From positions 124,001 through 188,000 of the forward strand of contig JBHEKY010000028.1 in NCBI GenBank assembly GCA_041859095.1: a stretch of DNA of 64,000 nt, read 5' to 3'. The translations under genes were made by a program, and so were the position numbers. The DNA is from UBA1422 sp041859095. Its GTDB lineage: Bacteria; Bacillota; Clostridia; Peptostreptococcales; Anaerovoracaceae. This document shows, piece after piece, positions 26,871 to 35,962 of the stretch (positions are counted from its first letter, which is position 1; each line of letters opens with the position of its first letter). Under the pieces are notes generated by a model, which did not search any database, was not told the origin of the DNA, and worked only from the letters and a program-made list of their open reading frames with translations.

Positions 26871-29078
26871 ATGCAGACAGAAAAAAAATGCACCATAACC
26901 GAAATCATTTTCCGAAACGCGGAAAACGGCTATACCATTGCCTTGGCGGAAACGGAATCCGAGCAGTTCACCGTCGTGGGTACTTTGCCGTCCTGTGATA
27001 AAGGGCGGATGTTTACGTTACGAGGCAATTTTGTCAGCCATCCGAAATATGGAGAACAGTTTGCTTTCACCGAGTGGCAAGAAGAAATGCCTTCTTCCGA
27101 ATCTGGGATTGAAGCGTTCCTTTCGTCAGGCGTGTTGAAGGGTATTGGCCCCAAAGCAGCTAAGTCCATCGTCGACCGGTTTGGCCTGGATACCTTCAGG
27201 GTCATTGAAGAGGAGCCTAACAGGCTGACAGAAGTCAATGGCATAGGGGAAGTCAAAGCAGCCTCCATCGCTGAAGCCTTCGCCAGTCATCGGGAAATCG
27301 CGGAAGTCACCTTATACTTTCAACAATTCGACATCAAACCTGATACGGTCATCAAATTATACCGTGTCTACGGTTCGGATACCATCAAACTAGTTCAAGA
27401 AAATCCATACAGACTCATGGAAGAAGTCTACGGCATCGGGTTCCGCAAGGCAGATCAGATTGCTGAGAAACTGGGGATCCGAAGAGATGACGAGGCAAGA
27501 ATTCGAAGCGGCATCCGCTATACACTTGGCTACTACATCAATGAAGGCCATACATTCCTGCCACAAAAGGAGCTGTGCGAAAAAGCCGCGGAACTCTTGG
27601 AGCTGGAAAGTCACGGGGTTCATGACGTGATGATTGGCATGGCTTTTGAGGGAGATCTGAGGCTGGAAGAGTTAGAAGGACGTAATGTGGTTTTCCTGAT
27701 GCCTTACTATATTGCGGAAGTCTATGTGGCGCATGGCCTGAAGTTGCTCAACGAAGCCAATTTAAAGCCAATTTATGCCAAAGTAGAGGAGTTGATCAGG
27801 ACTTCGGAAACGGAAACCGGGATTGCTTTTTCGGAACAACAAAAAAATGCCATTCGAACCTCCATGGAAAACGGTGTTACGGTGATTACAGGAGGACCTG
27901 GGACTGGCAAAACCACCATTATCAATGCCATCATTCGAATCCTCAAGCAAAGCGGTCTTACAACCGCACTGGCGGCTCCAACCGGCCGAGCCGCTAAACG
28001 GATGACTGAAACCACCGGACATCCGGCCTCCACCATTCACCGACTTTTGGAGTATTACTACGCCGAAAGCGAGGCCACCATGCGGTTTGGCAAAAACGAC
28101 GAGAATCCGCTGGATATCGACGCTCTCATTGTGGACGAAACTTCTATGGTGGACTTGATGCTGATGAACGGATTAATGAAAGCGCTGAAACCCGGAACAC
28201 GACTTATTCTCGTGGGTGACGCAGACCAACTGCCTTCCGTAGGTGCCGGCAACATTCTGGGGGACATCCTGCAAAGCGAATATATCTACGCAGTACGCCT
28301 CAAGGAAATTTTCCGACAGGCCGGAGAAAGCCTGATTGTCGTCAACGCTCACCGAATTAACCGGGGGGAATATCCTTTCTGCAACGAAAAAGATAAAGAC
28401 TTTTTCTTGATGAAAGAACCTACAGAAAAAGAAATGCTTGCCACGCTGTTGGATTTATGCAAAAACAGGTTGCCGGCGCACTATACCCATCTAATCGCCA
28501 CGCGGGATATCCAGGTGCTGACACCGGTTCGAAGAGGCATGTTAGGCTCTATCAATCTGAACAAAGAAATGCAGGCAGCCCTTAACCCACCCAAGGTGGG
28601 TTTGACTGAAAAGAAGCTGGGGGACAAGTCATTCCGCGAAGATGACAAAGTCATGCAAATCCGTAACAACTACAGTCTGAAATGGCGGAAGGCAGGGGAC
28701 TTCACCGAGGGCGAAGGGATATTCAACGGGGATGTCGGTTTTATTCAAAAAATTGACCTTGAATTCAATGAGTTGGTGGTCGCCTTTGACGAAGACCGGA
28801 TTGTCACATATGAGTTCACGCAACTGGATGAGTTGGAGCTGGCCTATGCGGTCACTGTTCATAAAAGTCAGGGAAGTGAATTTCCCATTGTAGTCATGCC
28901 AGTTTCATGGTTCCCGCCTGTGCTAGCCACCCGGAACCTGCTCTATACGGCAGTGACCCGCGGCAAAGAAGCGGTCATCTTGGTAGGATCAGAAGGAAGA
29001 ATGCAGGCCATGGTGGATAATATGCGGATTTCAGAACGCTATTCCGGATTAAGAGTCAGGCTGCATGGTTATCTATAA
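26871..29078 (+). CDS. recD2: RecD2-type ATP-dependent DNA helicase
   Basis: 735-residue superfamily 1B helicase that unwinds DNA 5' to 3' in repair, without RecBC partners. I start at ATG 26871 (MQTEKKCTITEIIFRNAENGYTIA) with GAGGA upstream; an earlier ATG at 26826 adds 15 unrelated residues. The N-terminal OB-like domain and helix-hairpin-helix repeats (GIGPKAAKSIVDRFG, GIGEVKAASIAEAF, GIGFRKADQIAEKLGI) are followed by Walker A GGPGTGKTT, Walker B LIVDETSMVD, GDADQLPSVGAGNIL and the C-terminal AVTVHKSQGSEFP motif. Confidence 0.95.
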   Translation: MQTEKKCTITEIIFRNAENGYTIALAETESEQFTVVGTLPSCDKGRMFTLRGNFVSHPKYGEQFAFTEWQEEMPSSESGIEAFLSSGVLKGIGPKAAKSIVDRFGLDTFRVIEEEPNRLTEVNGIGEVKAASIAEAFASHREIAEVTLYFQQFDIKPDTVIKLYRVYGSDTIKLVQENPYRLMEEVYGIGFRKADQIAEKLGIRRDDEARIRSGIRYTLGYYINEGHTFLPQKELCEKAAELLELESHGVHDVMIGMAFEGDLRLEELEGRNVVFLMPYYIAEVYVAHGLKLLNEANLKPIYAKVEELIRTSETETGIAFSEQQKNAIRTSMENGVTVITGGPGTGKTTIINAIIRILKQSGLTTALAAPTGRAAKRMTETTGHPASTIHRLLEYYYAESEATMRFGKNDENPLDIDALIVDETSMVDLMLMNGLMKALKPGTRLILVGDADQLPSVGAGNILGDILQSEYIYAVRLKEIFRQAGESLIVVNAHRINRGEYPFCNEKDKDFFLMKEPTEKEMLATLLDLCKNRLPAHYTHLIATRDIQVLTPVRRGMLGSINLNKEMQAALNPPKVGLTEKKLGDKSFREDDKVMQIRNNYSLKWRKAGDFTEGEGIFNGDVGFIQKIDLEFNELVVAFDEDRIVTYEFTQLDELELAYAVTVHKSQGSEFPIVVMPVSWFPPVLATRNLLYTAVTRGKEAVILVGSEGRMQAMVDNMRISERYSGLRVRLHGYL

Positions 29079-29112
29079 TCAAATTGATAAGCAGTTCAAA
29101 AGGGGCACCTAG

Positions 29113-29862
29113 ATGGTACGGCTAGAACAACTATGGGAATTTATTTTCCCTTCCAACATTTACTGCATCTGCTGTGAAAGCGTGATTGATCGGACCCGAC
29201 CGTATGCGTTGTGTGACCGGTGTATCCAAAAATTTCACTGGATGAGCAAAAAAACCTGTCAGAAATGTGGTAAAATCTTAGAAGAGGGATATGCCCACGA
29301 TTGGTGTTTTGACTGTAGAACGATGGAACACCAATTTGTCAAAGGCTTTACCTGTACCCGCTATGGATTGTATGAGCGGGTGCTGATGATGGACTACAAA
29401 TACCATGATAAAGCATGGATTGGCAGAAAGATCGGAGATATATTAGCCGACCGGATGCACAACGAATCTTTCCGACCGGACTTGGTAGTGCCCGTTCCAA
29501 TTCATAAAGAGCGAGAAGCCAAACGGGGATATAATCAGGTAGAACTCATGGCAAGACAGTATGCAAGGCTTGCGGAGCTCACCTTAGACAGCCGGATTTT
29601 GATTCGGATAAAAGATACCCTTCCCATGAGGAATCTGGGGGTGTCTGAACGGATTGCCAATGTTGGGGAAGCCTTTGCAATCAGAGCAGGCAAAGAAGAC
29701 ATCCTTACCGGCAAAACCATTCTTCTCATTGATGACATCTATACCACAGGAAGTACAGCGGACAGTTGCACCCGAACCTTATTGCAGGGTGGCGCACAAG
29801 CAGTCTGGCTGCTGACCTTTGCAAGCGGGAGCAATGTCATCCCATCAAACAGTTTACAGTAG
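29113..29862 (+). CDS. comFC: ComF-family phosphoribosyltransferase-like protein
   Basis: 249-residue protein of the ComF/GntX family, linked in other bacteria to DNA uptake. The N-terminus is a zinc-ribbon-like region with cysteine pairs (CICC, CDRC, CQKC, CFDC, about residues 17-76). The C-terminus has the phosphoribosyltransferase PRPP motif ILLIDDIYTTGSTADSC. No ComFA helicase lies upstream; recD2 is the neighbour. The stop codon touches the first bases of the raiA-type RNA. Confidence 0.9.
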   Translation: MVRLEQLWEFIFPSNIYCICCESVIDRTRPYALCDRCIQKFHWMSKKTCQKCGKILEEGYAHDWCFDCRTMEHQFVKGFTCTRYGLYERVLMMDYKYHDKAWIGRKIGDILADRMHNESFRPDLVVPVPIHKEREAKRGYNQVELMARQYARLAELTLDSRILIRIKDTLPMRNLGVSERIANVGEAFAIRAGKEDILTGKTILLIDDIYTTGSTADSCTRTLLQGGAQAVWLLTFASGSNVIPSNSLQ

Positions 29863-30025
29863 CCCACTTGGGTCTGTGGTTGAAAGTCCATGCCAGTTGC
29901 GGGCGAAAGGACCCACGTAACCTGTCTCAAAGAGGCAGGGATCATGGCGCAGCCTAGAAGTAAGTCCTCCGACAAAGTCGGGTTAAGGCGAATGTGGGGT
30001 CAAAGACCAGGTCAGCCAAGTGGCT
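29861..30025 (+). ncRNA. raiA-type structured non-coding RNA upstream of hpf
   Basis: About 165 bases of non-coding, clearly structured sequence lie between comFC and hpf, exactly where the raiA motif RNA family of Firmicutes is found. The ends close in a helix of ten pairs with one bulged C: AGCCCACTTGG (29861-29871) with CCAAGTGGCT (30016-30025). Inside are conserved-looking purine-rich stretches (GGCGAAAGGACC, GCCTAGAAGTAAG, GGTTAAGGCGAATGTGG). Recognition rests on position and general look; I could not align it to the family model. The 5' start of the transcript is not clear, and an hpf promoter lies at its 3' edge. Confidence 0.72.
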
Positions 30026-30026
30026 A

Positions 30027-30054
30027 TTGTAATAAGAAGAGCCTATGCTATAAT
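30027..30054 (+). promoter_or_regulatory. Promoter of hpf
   Basis: -35 TTGTAA (30027-30032), 16-base spacer and an extended -10 TGCTATAAT (TATAAT at 30049-30054). It begins right after the closing helix of the structured RNA, so hpf mRNA can be made without it. Confidence 0.65.
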
Positions 30055-30102
30055 TGTAAGTAACCAACCATTATTGCCAGATGTTATAAGGGAGGTCGAA
30101 AA

Positions 30103-30627
30103 ATGAGAGTAATCATAACGAGCAAAAATGTTAATGCAAGCGATCACTTAAAAGAAACCATCGAAAAGAAGCTTGAAAAGCTTGGCAAGTACTTTTCCGA
30201 TGACATCGGCGTCAACGTCATGCTTTCCGCAGAGAAGAACCGACAGAAGGTTGAAGCAACCATACAGGTTCGAGGAATGATATTCCGTGCAGAAGAAACC
30301 ACCACTGACTTATATGACGGGGTGGATCGAATCGCTGAAAAGCTGGCTACGCAGATGTCCAGATTCAAAACAAAAATTCAAAGAAAACACAAAGACAATA
30401 AAGAATTCAGCTTTCCTGACTGGCCTGAATCAGAAGCAAGCGAGGAACTCAAAGTCGTAAAGAAAAAGAAGTTCCAGCTTAGCCCTATGACGGTGGATGA
30501 AGCAATTGTTCAAATGGAAATGCTGGAGCATACTTTCTTTGTTTTTCTTAACACAGACACAGACACAGTCAATGTGGTTTACAAACGGGAAGACCTAGAT
30601 TATGGTCTGTTGGAACCCACTTATTAA
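30103..30627 (+). CDS. hpf: Ribosome hibernation-promoting factor, long form
   Basis: 174-residue protein that binds the 30S decoding site and dimerises ribosomes into 100S particles in stationary phase. The N-terminal S30AE domain (about residues 1-100, beta-alpha-beta-beta-beta-alpha) is joined by a charged linker to the C-terminal dimerisation domain (KKKKFQLSPMTVDEAIVQMEMLEHTFFVFLNTDTDTVNVVYKREDLDYGLLEP), which defines the long form. GGGAGGT lies 8 bases before the ATG. Confidence 0.96.
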   Translation: MRVIITSKNVNASDHLKETIEKKLEKLGKYFSDDIGVNVMLSAEKNRQKVEATIQVRGMIFRAEETTTDLYDGVDRIAEKLATQMSRFKTKIQRKHKDNKEFSFPDWPESEASEELKVVKKKKFQLSPMTVDEAIVQMEMLEHTFFVFLNTDTDTVNVVYKREDLDYGLLEPTY

Positions 30628-30648
30628 AATATTGCACAGAAATAACGG

Positions 30649-30671
30649 GGCCGGGGGCAATGCCCCCGGCC
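30649..30671 (+). other. GC-rich intercistronic hairpin between hpf and cdaA
   Basis: Perfect 10-bp stem GGCCGGGGGC/GCCCCCGGCC with an AAT loop, no T-run, ending 2 bases before the cdaA ribosome site GGAGG (30674-30678). It may stabilise hpf mRNA or modulate cdaA translation. Confidence 0.82.
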
Positions 30672-30681
30672 GTGGAGGAAC

Positions 30682-31530
30682 ATGAAAGAATTAGTCAATA
30701 ATTTGTTGACAGGAATCGGAATCGCTGATGTAATCGACATTCTTATCGTAGCCTTTGTGGTGTACAAAGTGTTGGGCTTCATCAGGGAAAGCAGAGCGGG
30801 GCAGTTGGTCAAAGGCTTGCTTGTTTTGCTTGCTGCTTTTTTTGTATCTGACATTTTCCACCTCTATACACTGAACTGGATCCTCAAAGGAACCATGACC
30901 GTAGGCATCATTGCGCTAATTGTTGTGTTTCAACCGGAACTACGCCGCGGATTGGAATATATGGGTAGGAGCAAATTGATTCGACCGGTATTTGGCAAGA
31001 TGAACAAAAATAAAGCGAAATCCATCAGTGTGGAAGTGGCAAGAGCCATTGAGAATATGTCTACCTCAAGAACCGGTGCGTTGTTGGTAGTGGAGAGGCA
31101 GACAGCCTTGACGGATATCTGTGAAACAGGTACCCTTCTGGATGCAAACATTACATCGGGATTAATTGAGACTGTTTTTTATGAAGGGTCACCCCTTCAT
31201 GACGGAGCACTCATTATACGGGGAGATAAACTGAATGCGGCCGGTTGTGTACTTCCTCTTTCAGAAAACAAATCGATTTCCAAAGCACTGGGCACTCGTC
31301 ACCGTGCAGGAATTGGCATTACCGAAAACTCAGACGCCTTGGTTTTTATCGTGTCTGAAGAAACTGGCATCGTTTCCATGGCAGAAGACGGCAAGTTGGA
31401 CCGTTTTCTGGATGTAAAAACCATAGAAAAATCCATGTTGAATATTTATCTGAATACAGAAGCCGAAGGGTCTGTACCCTTTGGAATTAAATCCATTCTA
31501 GATCGTTGGGGAAGGAGAAAAGATGTTTAA
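30682..31530 (+). CDS. cdaA: Diadenylate cyclase CdaA
   Basis: 282-residue membrane enzyme making cyclic di-AMP from two ATP. Three N-terminal helices (about residues 12-85) precede a DAC domain with DGA at 174-176 and RHR at 206-208, both needed for catalysis. It is followed by its regulator cdaR (8-base overlap) and glmM, the conserved block linking c-di-AMP to cell-wall precursor synthesis and osmotic balance. GlmM is known to inhibit CdaA in other Firmicutes. Confidence 0.97.
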   Translation: MKELVNNLLTGIGIADVIDILIVAFVVYKVLGFIRESRAGQLVKGLLVLLAAFFVSDIFHLYTLNWILKGTMTVGIIALIVVFQPELRRGLEYMGRSKLIRPVFGKMNKNKAKSISVEVARAIENMSTSRTGALLVVERQTALTDICETGTLLDANITSGLIETVFYEGSPLHDGALIIRGDKLNAAGCVLPLSENKSISKALGTRHRAGIGITENSDALVFIVSEETGIVSMAEDGKLDRFLDVKTIEKSMLNIYLNTEAEGSVPFGIKSILDRWGRRKDV

Positions 31531-32722
31531 CAACAAAATTGTCAATATCATTTTCTCCATTTTGGTCGCGATCGGCTTGTGGATTTATGTTGTGGGAGAA
31601 GTCAATCCGGAAACCACCGGAAAGTTTCAGGATGTGCCTGTTCGATTTATTAACGCTTCCGTACTTGCGGAGGAGGGTTTGGCGGTTGCTGATCCGGGCA
31701 ATCCTACGGTTACCGTGGTCATTGCAGGGAATCGTGCCGATATGAAAGGCTTGAAGGTATCCGATATTGATATCACTGCAGACTTGTCGGGATTGAATAA
31801 AGGTGAAAACAGCATTGAACTTAAAGTTTCTCTCCCTAATGAAATGAAACTCCAAAGCATATCCAGTGGAAAGGTCAGTGTGACCATTGAATCATTGACC
31901 ACTGCTGAAATTCCAATTCAAATACAATATGAGGGAACCATTCCAGAGGGAAAAGAACCCGGTGCCATTTCCATATTACCGACCACCGTACAGGTCAGCG
32001 GCGCAATGTCATCCATCGAAAAAGTAGAATATGTGGAAGCATTAATTTCCGTTGAAGACCTAAAAACCACATCTCAGCAGCTGGAAGCTGGCTTGACACC
32101 CGTGGATAAAGATGGAAAGCAGGTTTCATACCTGTTTCTCTCCCAGAAGCAGGTCCAAATTGATGTGACACTGCTGGAACTTAAGACGGTTCCCTTAACC
32201 TTGGAAATCACAGGTAGTGTTCCCAATGGATATATTCTGGAATCAAAAATAAAGCCAGAGACGATTACCATCAAGGGCACCGCAGATGAGATTTCTAAGC
32301 TTATCAGTGTTGCCGGTGCTCCCATTGATATCAGTGGGGAGAGAGCTTCAGTCAACATCCCAATCCAATTGATGCTGCCGCCCGGAATGGAAGTGGCAAA
32401 CGCATCCGCAAATCCTACCTTGGAACTTGAAATCAATCCGGTGACCGCAAAAACCTTCACCTACGATGCTGAGGATTTGACCATTAAGGGTCTTACGGCT
32501 GGGCTTGCAGTAGATCTGCCAACCCAATCAATCTTGTTAACAGTACAATCTTCTGCGGACGCCGCAGCAGATCTTGAAGCCAAGGATTTTGTCCTGAGCC
32601 TTAATCTGGAAGGGTTAAAGGTCGGAACGAACCGGGTTGTTATTCTTGTGGAAACACAAAAAAATGGTCTCGCCTATTCGACCACACCAAAAGAGATACA
32701 AATCATGATTAGAGAGGAATAG
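31523..32722 (+). CDS. cdaR: CdaA regulator with YbbR repeats
   Basis: 399-residue protein with one N-terminal membrane helix (about residues 5-25) and an extracytoplasmic part made of repeated YbbR domains of about 85 residues each, seen as recurrent segments such as VPVRFINASVL, IPIQIQYEG and VPLTLEITGSVPNGYILESKIKPETITIKGTADEI. In other Firmicutes CdaR binds CdaA and tunes c-di-AMP production. It overlaps cdaA by 8 bases. Confidence 0.94.
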   Translation: MFNNKIVNIIFSILVAIGLWIYVVGEVNPETTGKFQDVPVRFINASVLAEEGLAVADPGNPTVTVVIAGNRADMKGLKVSDIDITADLSGLNKGENSIELKVSLPNEMKLQSISSGKVSVTIESLTTAEIPIQIQYEGTIPEGKEPGAISILPTTVQVSGAMSSIEKVEYVEALISVEDLKTTSQQLEAGLTPVDKDGKQVSYLFLSQKQVQIDVTLLELKTVPLTLEITGSVPNGYILESKIKPETITIKGTADEISKLISVAGAPIDISGERASVNIPIQLMLPPGMEVANASANPTLELEINPVTAKTFTYDAEDLTIKGLTAGLAVDLPTQSILLTVQSSADAAADLEAKDFVLSLNLEGLKVGTNRVVILVETQKNGLAYSTTPKEIQIMIREE

Positions 32723-32725
32723 ACT

Positions 32726-34081
32726 ATGAACAGACTGTTTGGGACTGACGGTGTCAGAGGTGTAGCCAACGCCGAGCTGACCCCCGAGCTTGCATTTAAT
32801 TTAGGCAAAGCAGGGGCATACATCCTAAGTAAAGATCAAAACAACCCGAATCCAAGGGTTGTGATTGGAAAAGATACGAGAATCAGCGGAGATATGCTGG
32901 AAAGCGCCTTATCTGCCGGCATTATGGCTATGGGTGGAGACGTCATCCAGGTTGGTGTTCTACCGACACCGGCAATCGCCTGCCTGGTTCGTGACATGGG
33001 TGCTGATGCAGGTGTAATGATATCGGCATCTCACAATCCATTTGAATATAACGGAATCAAATTTTTCAACCGAGATGGATACAAACTAGATGATGATATT
33101 GAAGATGCCATAGAAGACATCATTGTTAGAGACATAGATGTAAACAGCCACATTACCGGTGAACGGCTGGGTCGATGCATTAAAGAGGAATCGGAAGCCC
33201 AGCAAATATATATAGACCATCTAAAAGAGTCCTTCGATGGATCTCTGGCCGGTTATAAAATCGTGTTGGACTGTGCCAATGGCGCAGCCTTTCCGGTTGC
33301 ACCTCTGATTTACAGAGAACTTGGTGCAGATGTGGTCTTAGTCGGTGATCGACCGGATGGCATCAATATCAACAACAAATGCGGTTCTACCCACCCGGGT
33401 TTACTACAGGAAACTGTGCTCCGGGAAAAAGCAGACATCGGACTGGCGTTTGATGGAGATGCGGATAGGCTCATCGGGGTAGACGAGAAAGGCAGAATCA
33501 TAGATGGAGATAAACTTCTTTGCATCTGTGCTAACATGATGAAGCAGCAAGATCAGCTACCCAACAATCTGGTTACCGCTACTGTCATGAGCAACGCTGG
33601 CTTTTTAAACTACATCCGATCCATAGGATGCGACATAGAAATCACGGGAGTAGGAGATCGGTATGTGTTGGAAAGCATGCAGCAAACAGGGTGTATGCTG
33701 GGTGGCGAACAGTCGGGGCATATTATTTTTCTGAACCACTCTACCACAGGAGACGGCACCTTATCATCACTACAAGTGATGAAAGCCATCCGACTGTCGG
33801 GCAAAAAACCATCGGAGCTGGCAGATGAAATCACCATCTATCCACAGGTTCTGGTGAACGCCCCAGTGAAAACCGAAAACAAAAATAAGTACCTTAAGGA
33901 TCAGGAAATTGTCATAGAAATAAAGACCATCGAAGGCAAAATGAACGGCAACGGCCGGGTTTTAATACGACCTTCCGGAACAGAACCCCTTGTTCGGGTG
34001 ATGCTGGAAGGAGAAGACATGGAACAGATGACTTCGATGGCAAATAAATTAGCTGCATTGATTACATTAAAACTTGGATAA
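32726..34081 (+). CDS. glmM: Phosphoglucosamine mutase
   Basis: 451-residue alpha-D-phosphohexomutase that converts glucosamine-6-phosphate to glucosamine-1-phosphate for peptidoglycan. The phosphoserine is Ser102 in GVMISASHNPFEYNG, the metal loop is FDGDADRLIGV, the sugar loop GGEQSGHI and the phosphate loop RPSGTEPLVRVM. It begins 3 bases after cdaR and is followed by glmS, which makes its substrate. Confidence 0.97.
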   Translation: MNRLFGTDGVRGVANAELTPELAFNLGKAGAYILSKDQNNPNPRVVIGKDTRISGDMLESALSAGIMAMGGDVIQVGVLPTPAIACLVRDMGADAGVMISASHNPFEYNGIKFFNRDGYKLDDDIEDAIEDIIVRDIDVNSHITGERLGRCIKEESEAQQIYIDHLKESFDGSLAGYKIVLDCANGAAFPVAPLIYRELGADVVLVGDRPDGININNKCGSTHPGLLQETVLREKADIGLAFDGDADRLIGVDEKGRIIDGDKLLCICANMMKQQDQLPNNLVTATVMSNAGFLNYIRSIGCDIEITGVGDRYVLESMQQTGCMLGGEQSGHIIFLNHSTTGDGTLSSLQVMKAIRLSGKKPSELADEITIYPQVLVNAPVKTENKNKYLKDQEIVIEIKTIEGKMNGNGRVLIRPSGTEPLVRVMLEGEDMEQMTSMANKLAALITLKLG

Positions 34082-34093
34082 GGAGTAACATTT

Positions 34094-35923
34094 ATGTGTG
34101 GAATTGTTGGATATATCGGGGATGGTAAAGCCAAAGAAATTATTATCGAAGGCCTGAAGCGATTGGAATACAGGGGTTATGACTCCGCCGGTATTGCACT
34201 TGTCATGAATGGAAAAATTCAGACACGCAAGCACGTTGGCGGTATCGAAAATTTGGAGAAAATCATTTCAGATGATGATTTCGATTGCAATATCGGAATC
34301 GGGCACACCAGATGGGCAACGCACGGAGTCCCTTCCGATGTCAACGCGCATCCTCACAACAATCAGGATGATACCATCACGGTGGTACACAATGGCATCA
34401 TTGAAAACTATACAGAATTAAAAGAAATGCTGATAAATGACCATGGAATCACTTTCCGCTCCGAAACAGATTCGGAAGTCATTGCTCAGCTAATTGGTGT
34501 GTTATACAACGGAGATTTGTTGGATGCAGTGAACCGCGCAGTAGCTCAAATGCGTGGAGCCTATGCTATCGGAGTGTTATCCGCATTCGAGCCGGACAAG
34601 ATTGTGGCGGTGCGTAAGGATGCCCCATTGGTGGCGGGACTAGGCAAAGGATGCAACTATATTGCTTCAGATATTCCTGCGTTATTAAAATACGTGAGAG
34701 AGATTTATCTGATTGAAAACAATGAAACCGTCGTGCTTACCAAGGAAGACATCATCATTTATGATGCTGCAGGCAATCGAGTTAAGCGAGACGTTTTTCA
34801 TGTGACCTGGGATGCGGATGCAGCTGAAAAAGGCGGATATGAACACTTTATGCGCAAAGAAATCCACGAGCAACCCGATGGCCTGGCAGAAACGCTGAAT
34901 CGCCGGCTCAATGAAGACGGCACCATTAACTTGGATGGCATTTCCATGACCAAAGCTGACATCGAAAAATTCACCAAGGTCTATATCGTTGCCTGCGGTA
35001 CCGCATACCATGCTGGTCTGGTGGGAAAGTCCATCATCGAGAAACTGGCAAAAATTCCTGTCGAGGTGGATGTCGCTTCGGAATTCAGGTATAGGGATCC
35101 GTTCGTAGATGATAACACCCTTTTCATCGCCATTAGCCAATCCGGTGAAACCCTGGATACGCTGGCAGCCCTACGGGAGGCCAAGCGAAAGGGAGCGAGA
35201 GTACTTTCAGTAGTGAATGTGGTAGGAAGCTCAGTGGCCAGAGAATCGGATGATGTGTTCTATACCTGGGCAGGTCCGGAAATATCCGTGGCCTCCACCA
35301 AAGCTTATACAACCCAATTGATGTGTATGTATCTTCTGGCACTATACTTAGGGCGTACCAAAGGCGTTCTGGCAGAAACAGAATACCATCGTGTTTTGGA
35401 TGAACTGATAGCGATTCCAGCAAAACTCAGACAGCTTTTAACCCAGGAGCAGGCAATCGAAAAGCTTGCAGATAAGTTTTATATGCGGGAGCAAGTTTTC
35501 TTTATTGGACGAGGTCCTGATGCCGCTGTATCTTATGAAGGCTCTCTGAAGTTGAAGGAAATATCCTACATCAACTCTTTTGCCATCGCGGCAGGAGAAC
35601 TGAAGCATGGAACCATTGCCCTGATGGAGAAAGGCAGCCTGGTTTTTGCCCTATCCACCCAGGATAGGCTTTTTGAAAAAATGCTATCCAACATCGAAGA
35701 GATTAAAGCTCGTGGCGCATATGTAGTCGGCATCACCAAAGAAGGGAATACTGAAATCGAGCAAAAGTGCGATGAATGGATTTATATTCCAACGTGTATT
35801 GATGAGTGCACCCCCATGCTCACGGTTGTTCCGCTACAGCTGTTTGCTTATTATGTGGCAAAGAACCGGGGATGCAATATTGACAAACCAAAGAATTTAG
35901 CCAAGTCCGTCACCGTGGAATAA
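34094..35923 (+). CDS. glmS: Glutamine-fructose-6-phosphate aminotransferase
   Basis: 609-residue enzyme that makes glucosamine-6-phosphate. The N-terminal glutaminase has the nucleophile Cys2 (MCGIVGYIG) and GHTRWATHG; the two SIS isomerase domains have GTAYHAGLVGK and SQSGETLDTL, and the protein ends KNLAKSVTVE as in the family. AAGGAG lies before the ATG. Only 12 bases separate it from glmM, so there is no room for a glmS ribozyme. Confidence 0.97.
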   Translation: MCGIVGYIGDGKAKEIIIEGLKRLEYRGYDSAGIALVMNGKIQTRKHVGGIENLEKIISDDDFDCNIGIGHTRWATHGVPSDVNAHPHNNQDDTITVVHNGIIENYTELKEMLINDHGITFRSETDSEVIAQLIGVLYNGDLLDAVNRAVAQMRGAYAIGVLSAFEPDKIVAVRKDAPLVAGLGKGCNYIASDIPALLKYVREIYLIENNETVVLTKEDIIIYDAAGNRVKRDVFHVTWDADAAEKGGYEHFMRKEIHEQPDGLAETLNRRLNEDGTINLDGISMTKADIEKFTKVYIVACGTAYHAGLVGKSIIEKLAKIPVEVDVASEFRYRDPFVDDNTLFIAISQSGETLDTLAALREAKRKGARVLSVVNVVGSSVARESDDVFYTWAGPEISVASTKAYTTQLMCMYLLALYLGRTKGVLAETEYHRVLDELIAIPAKLRQLLTQEQAIEKLADKFYMREQVFFIGRGPDAAVSYEGSLKLKEISYINSFAIAAGELKHGTIALMEKGSLVFALSTQDRLFEKMLSNIEEIKARGAYVVGITKEGNTEIEQKCDEWIYIPTCIDECTPMLTVVPLQLFAYYVAKNRGCNIDKPKNLAKSVTVE

Positions 35924-35962
35924 AAAACCAAAGCGCCTGAACAAAAAAAGGAGAATGAACGA

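Noticed and set aside
34082..34093. glmS ribozyme upstream of glmS
   Set aside because: Only 12 bases separate glmM and glmS, far too few for the ribozyme.
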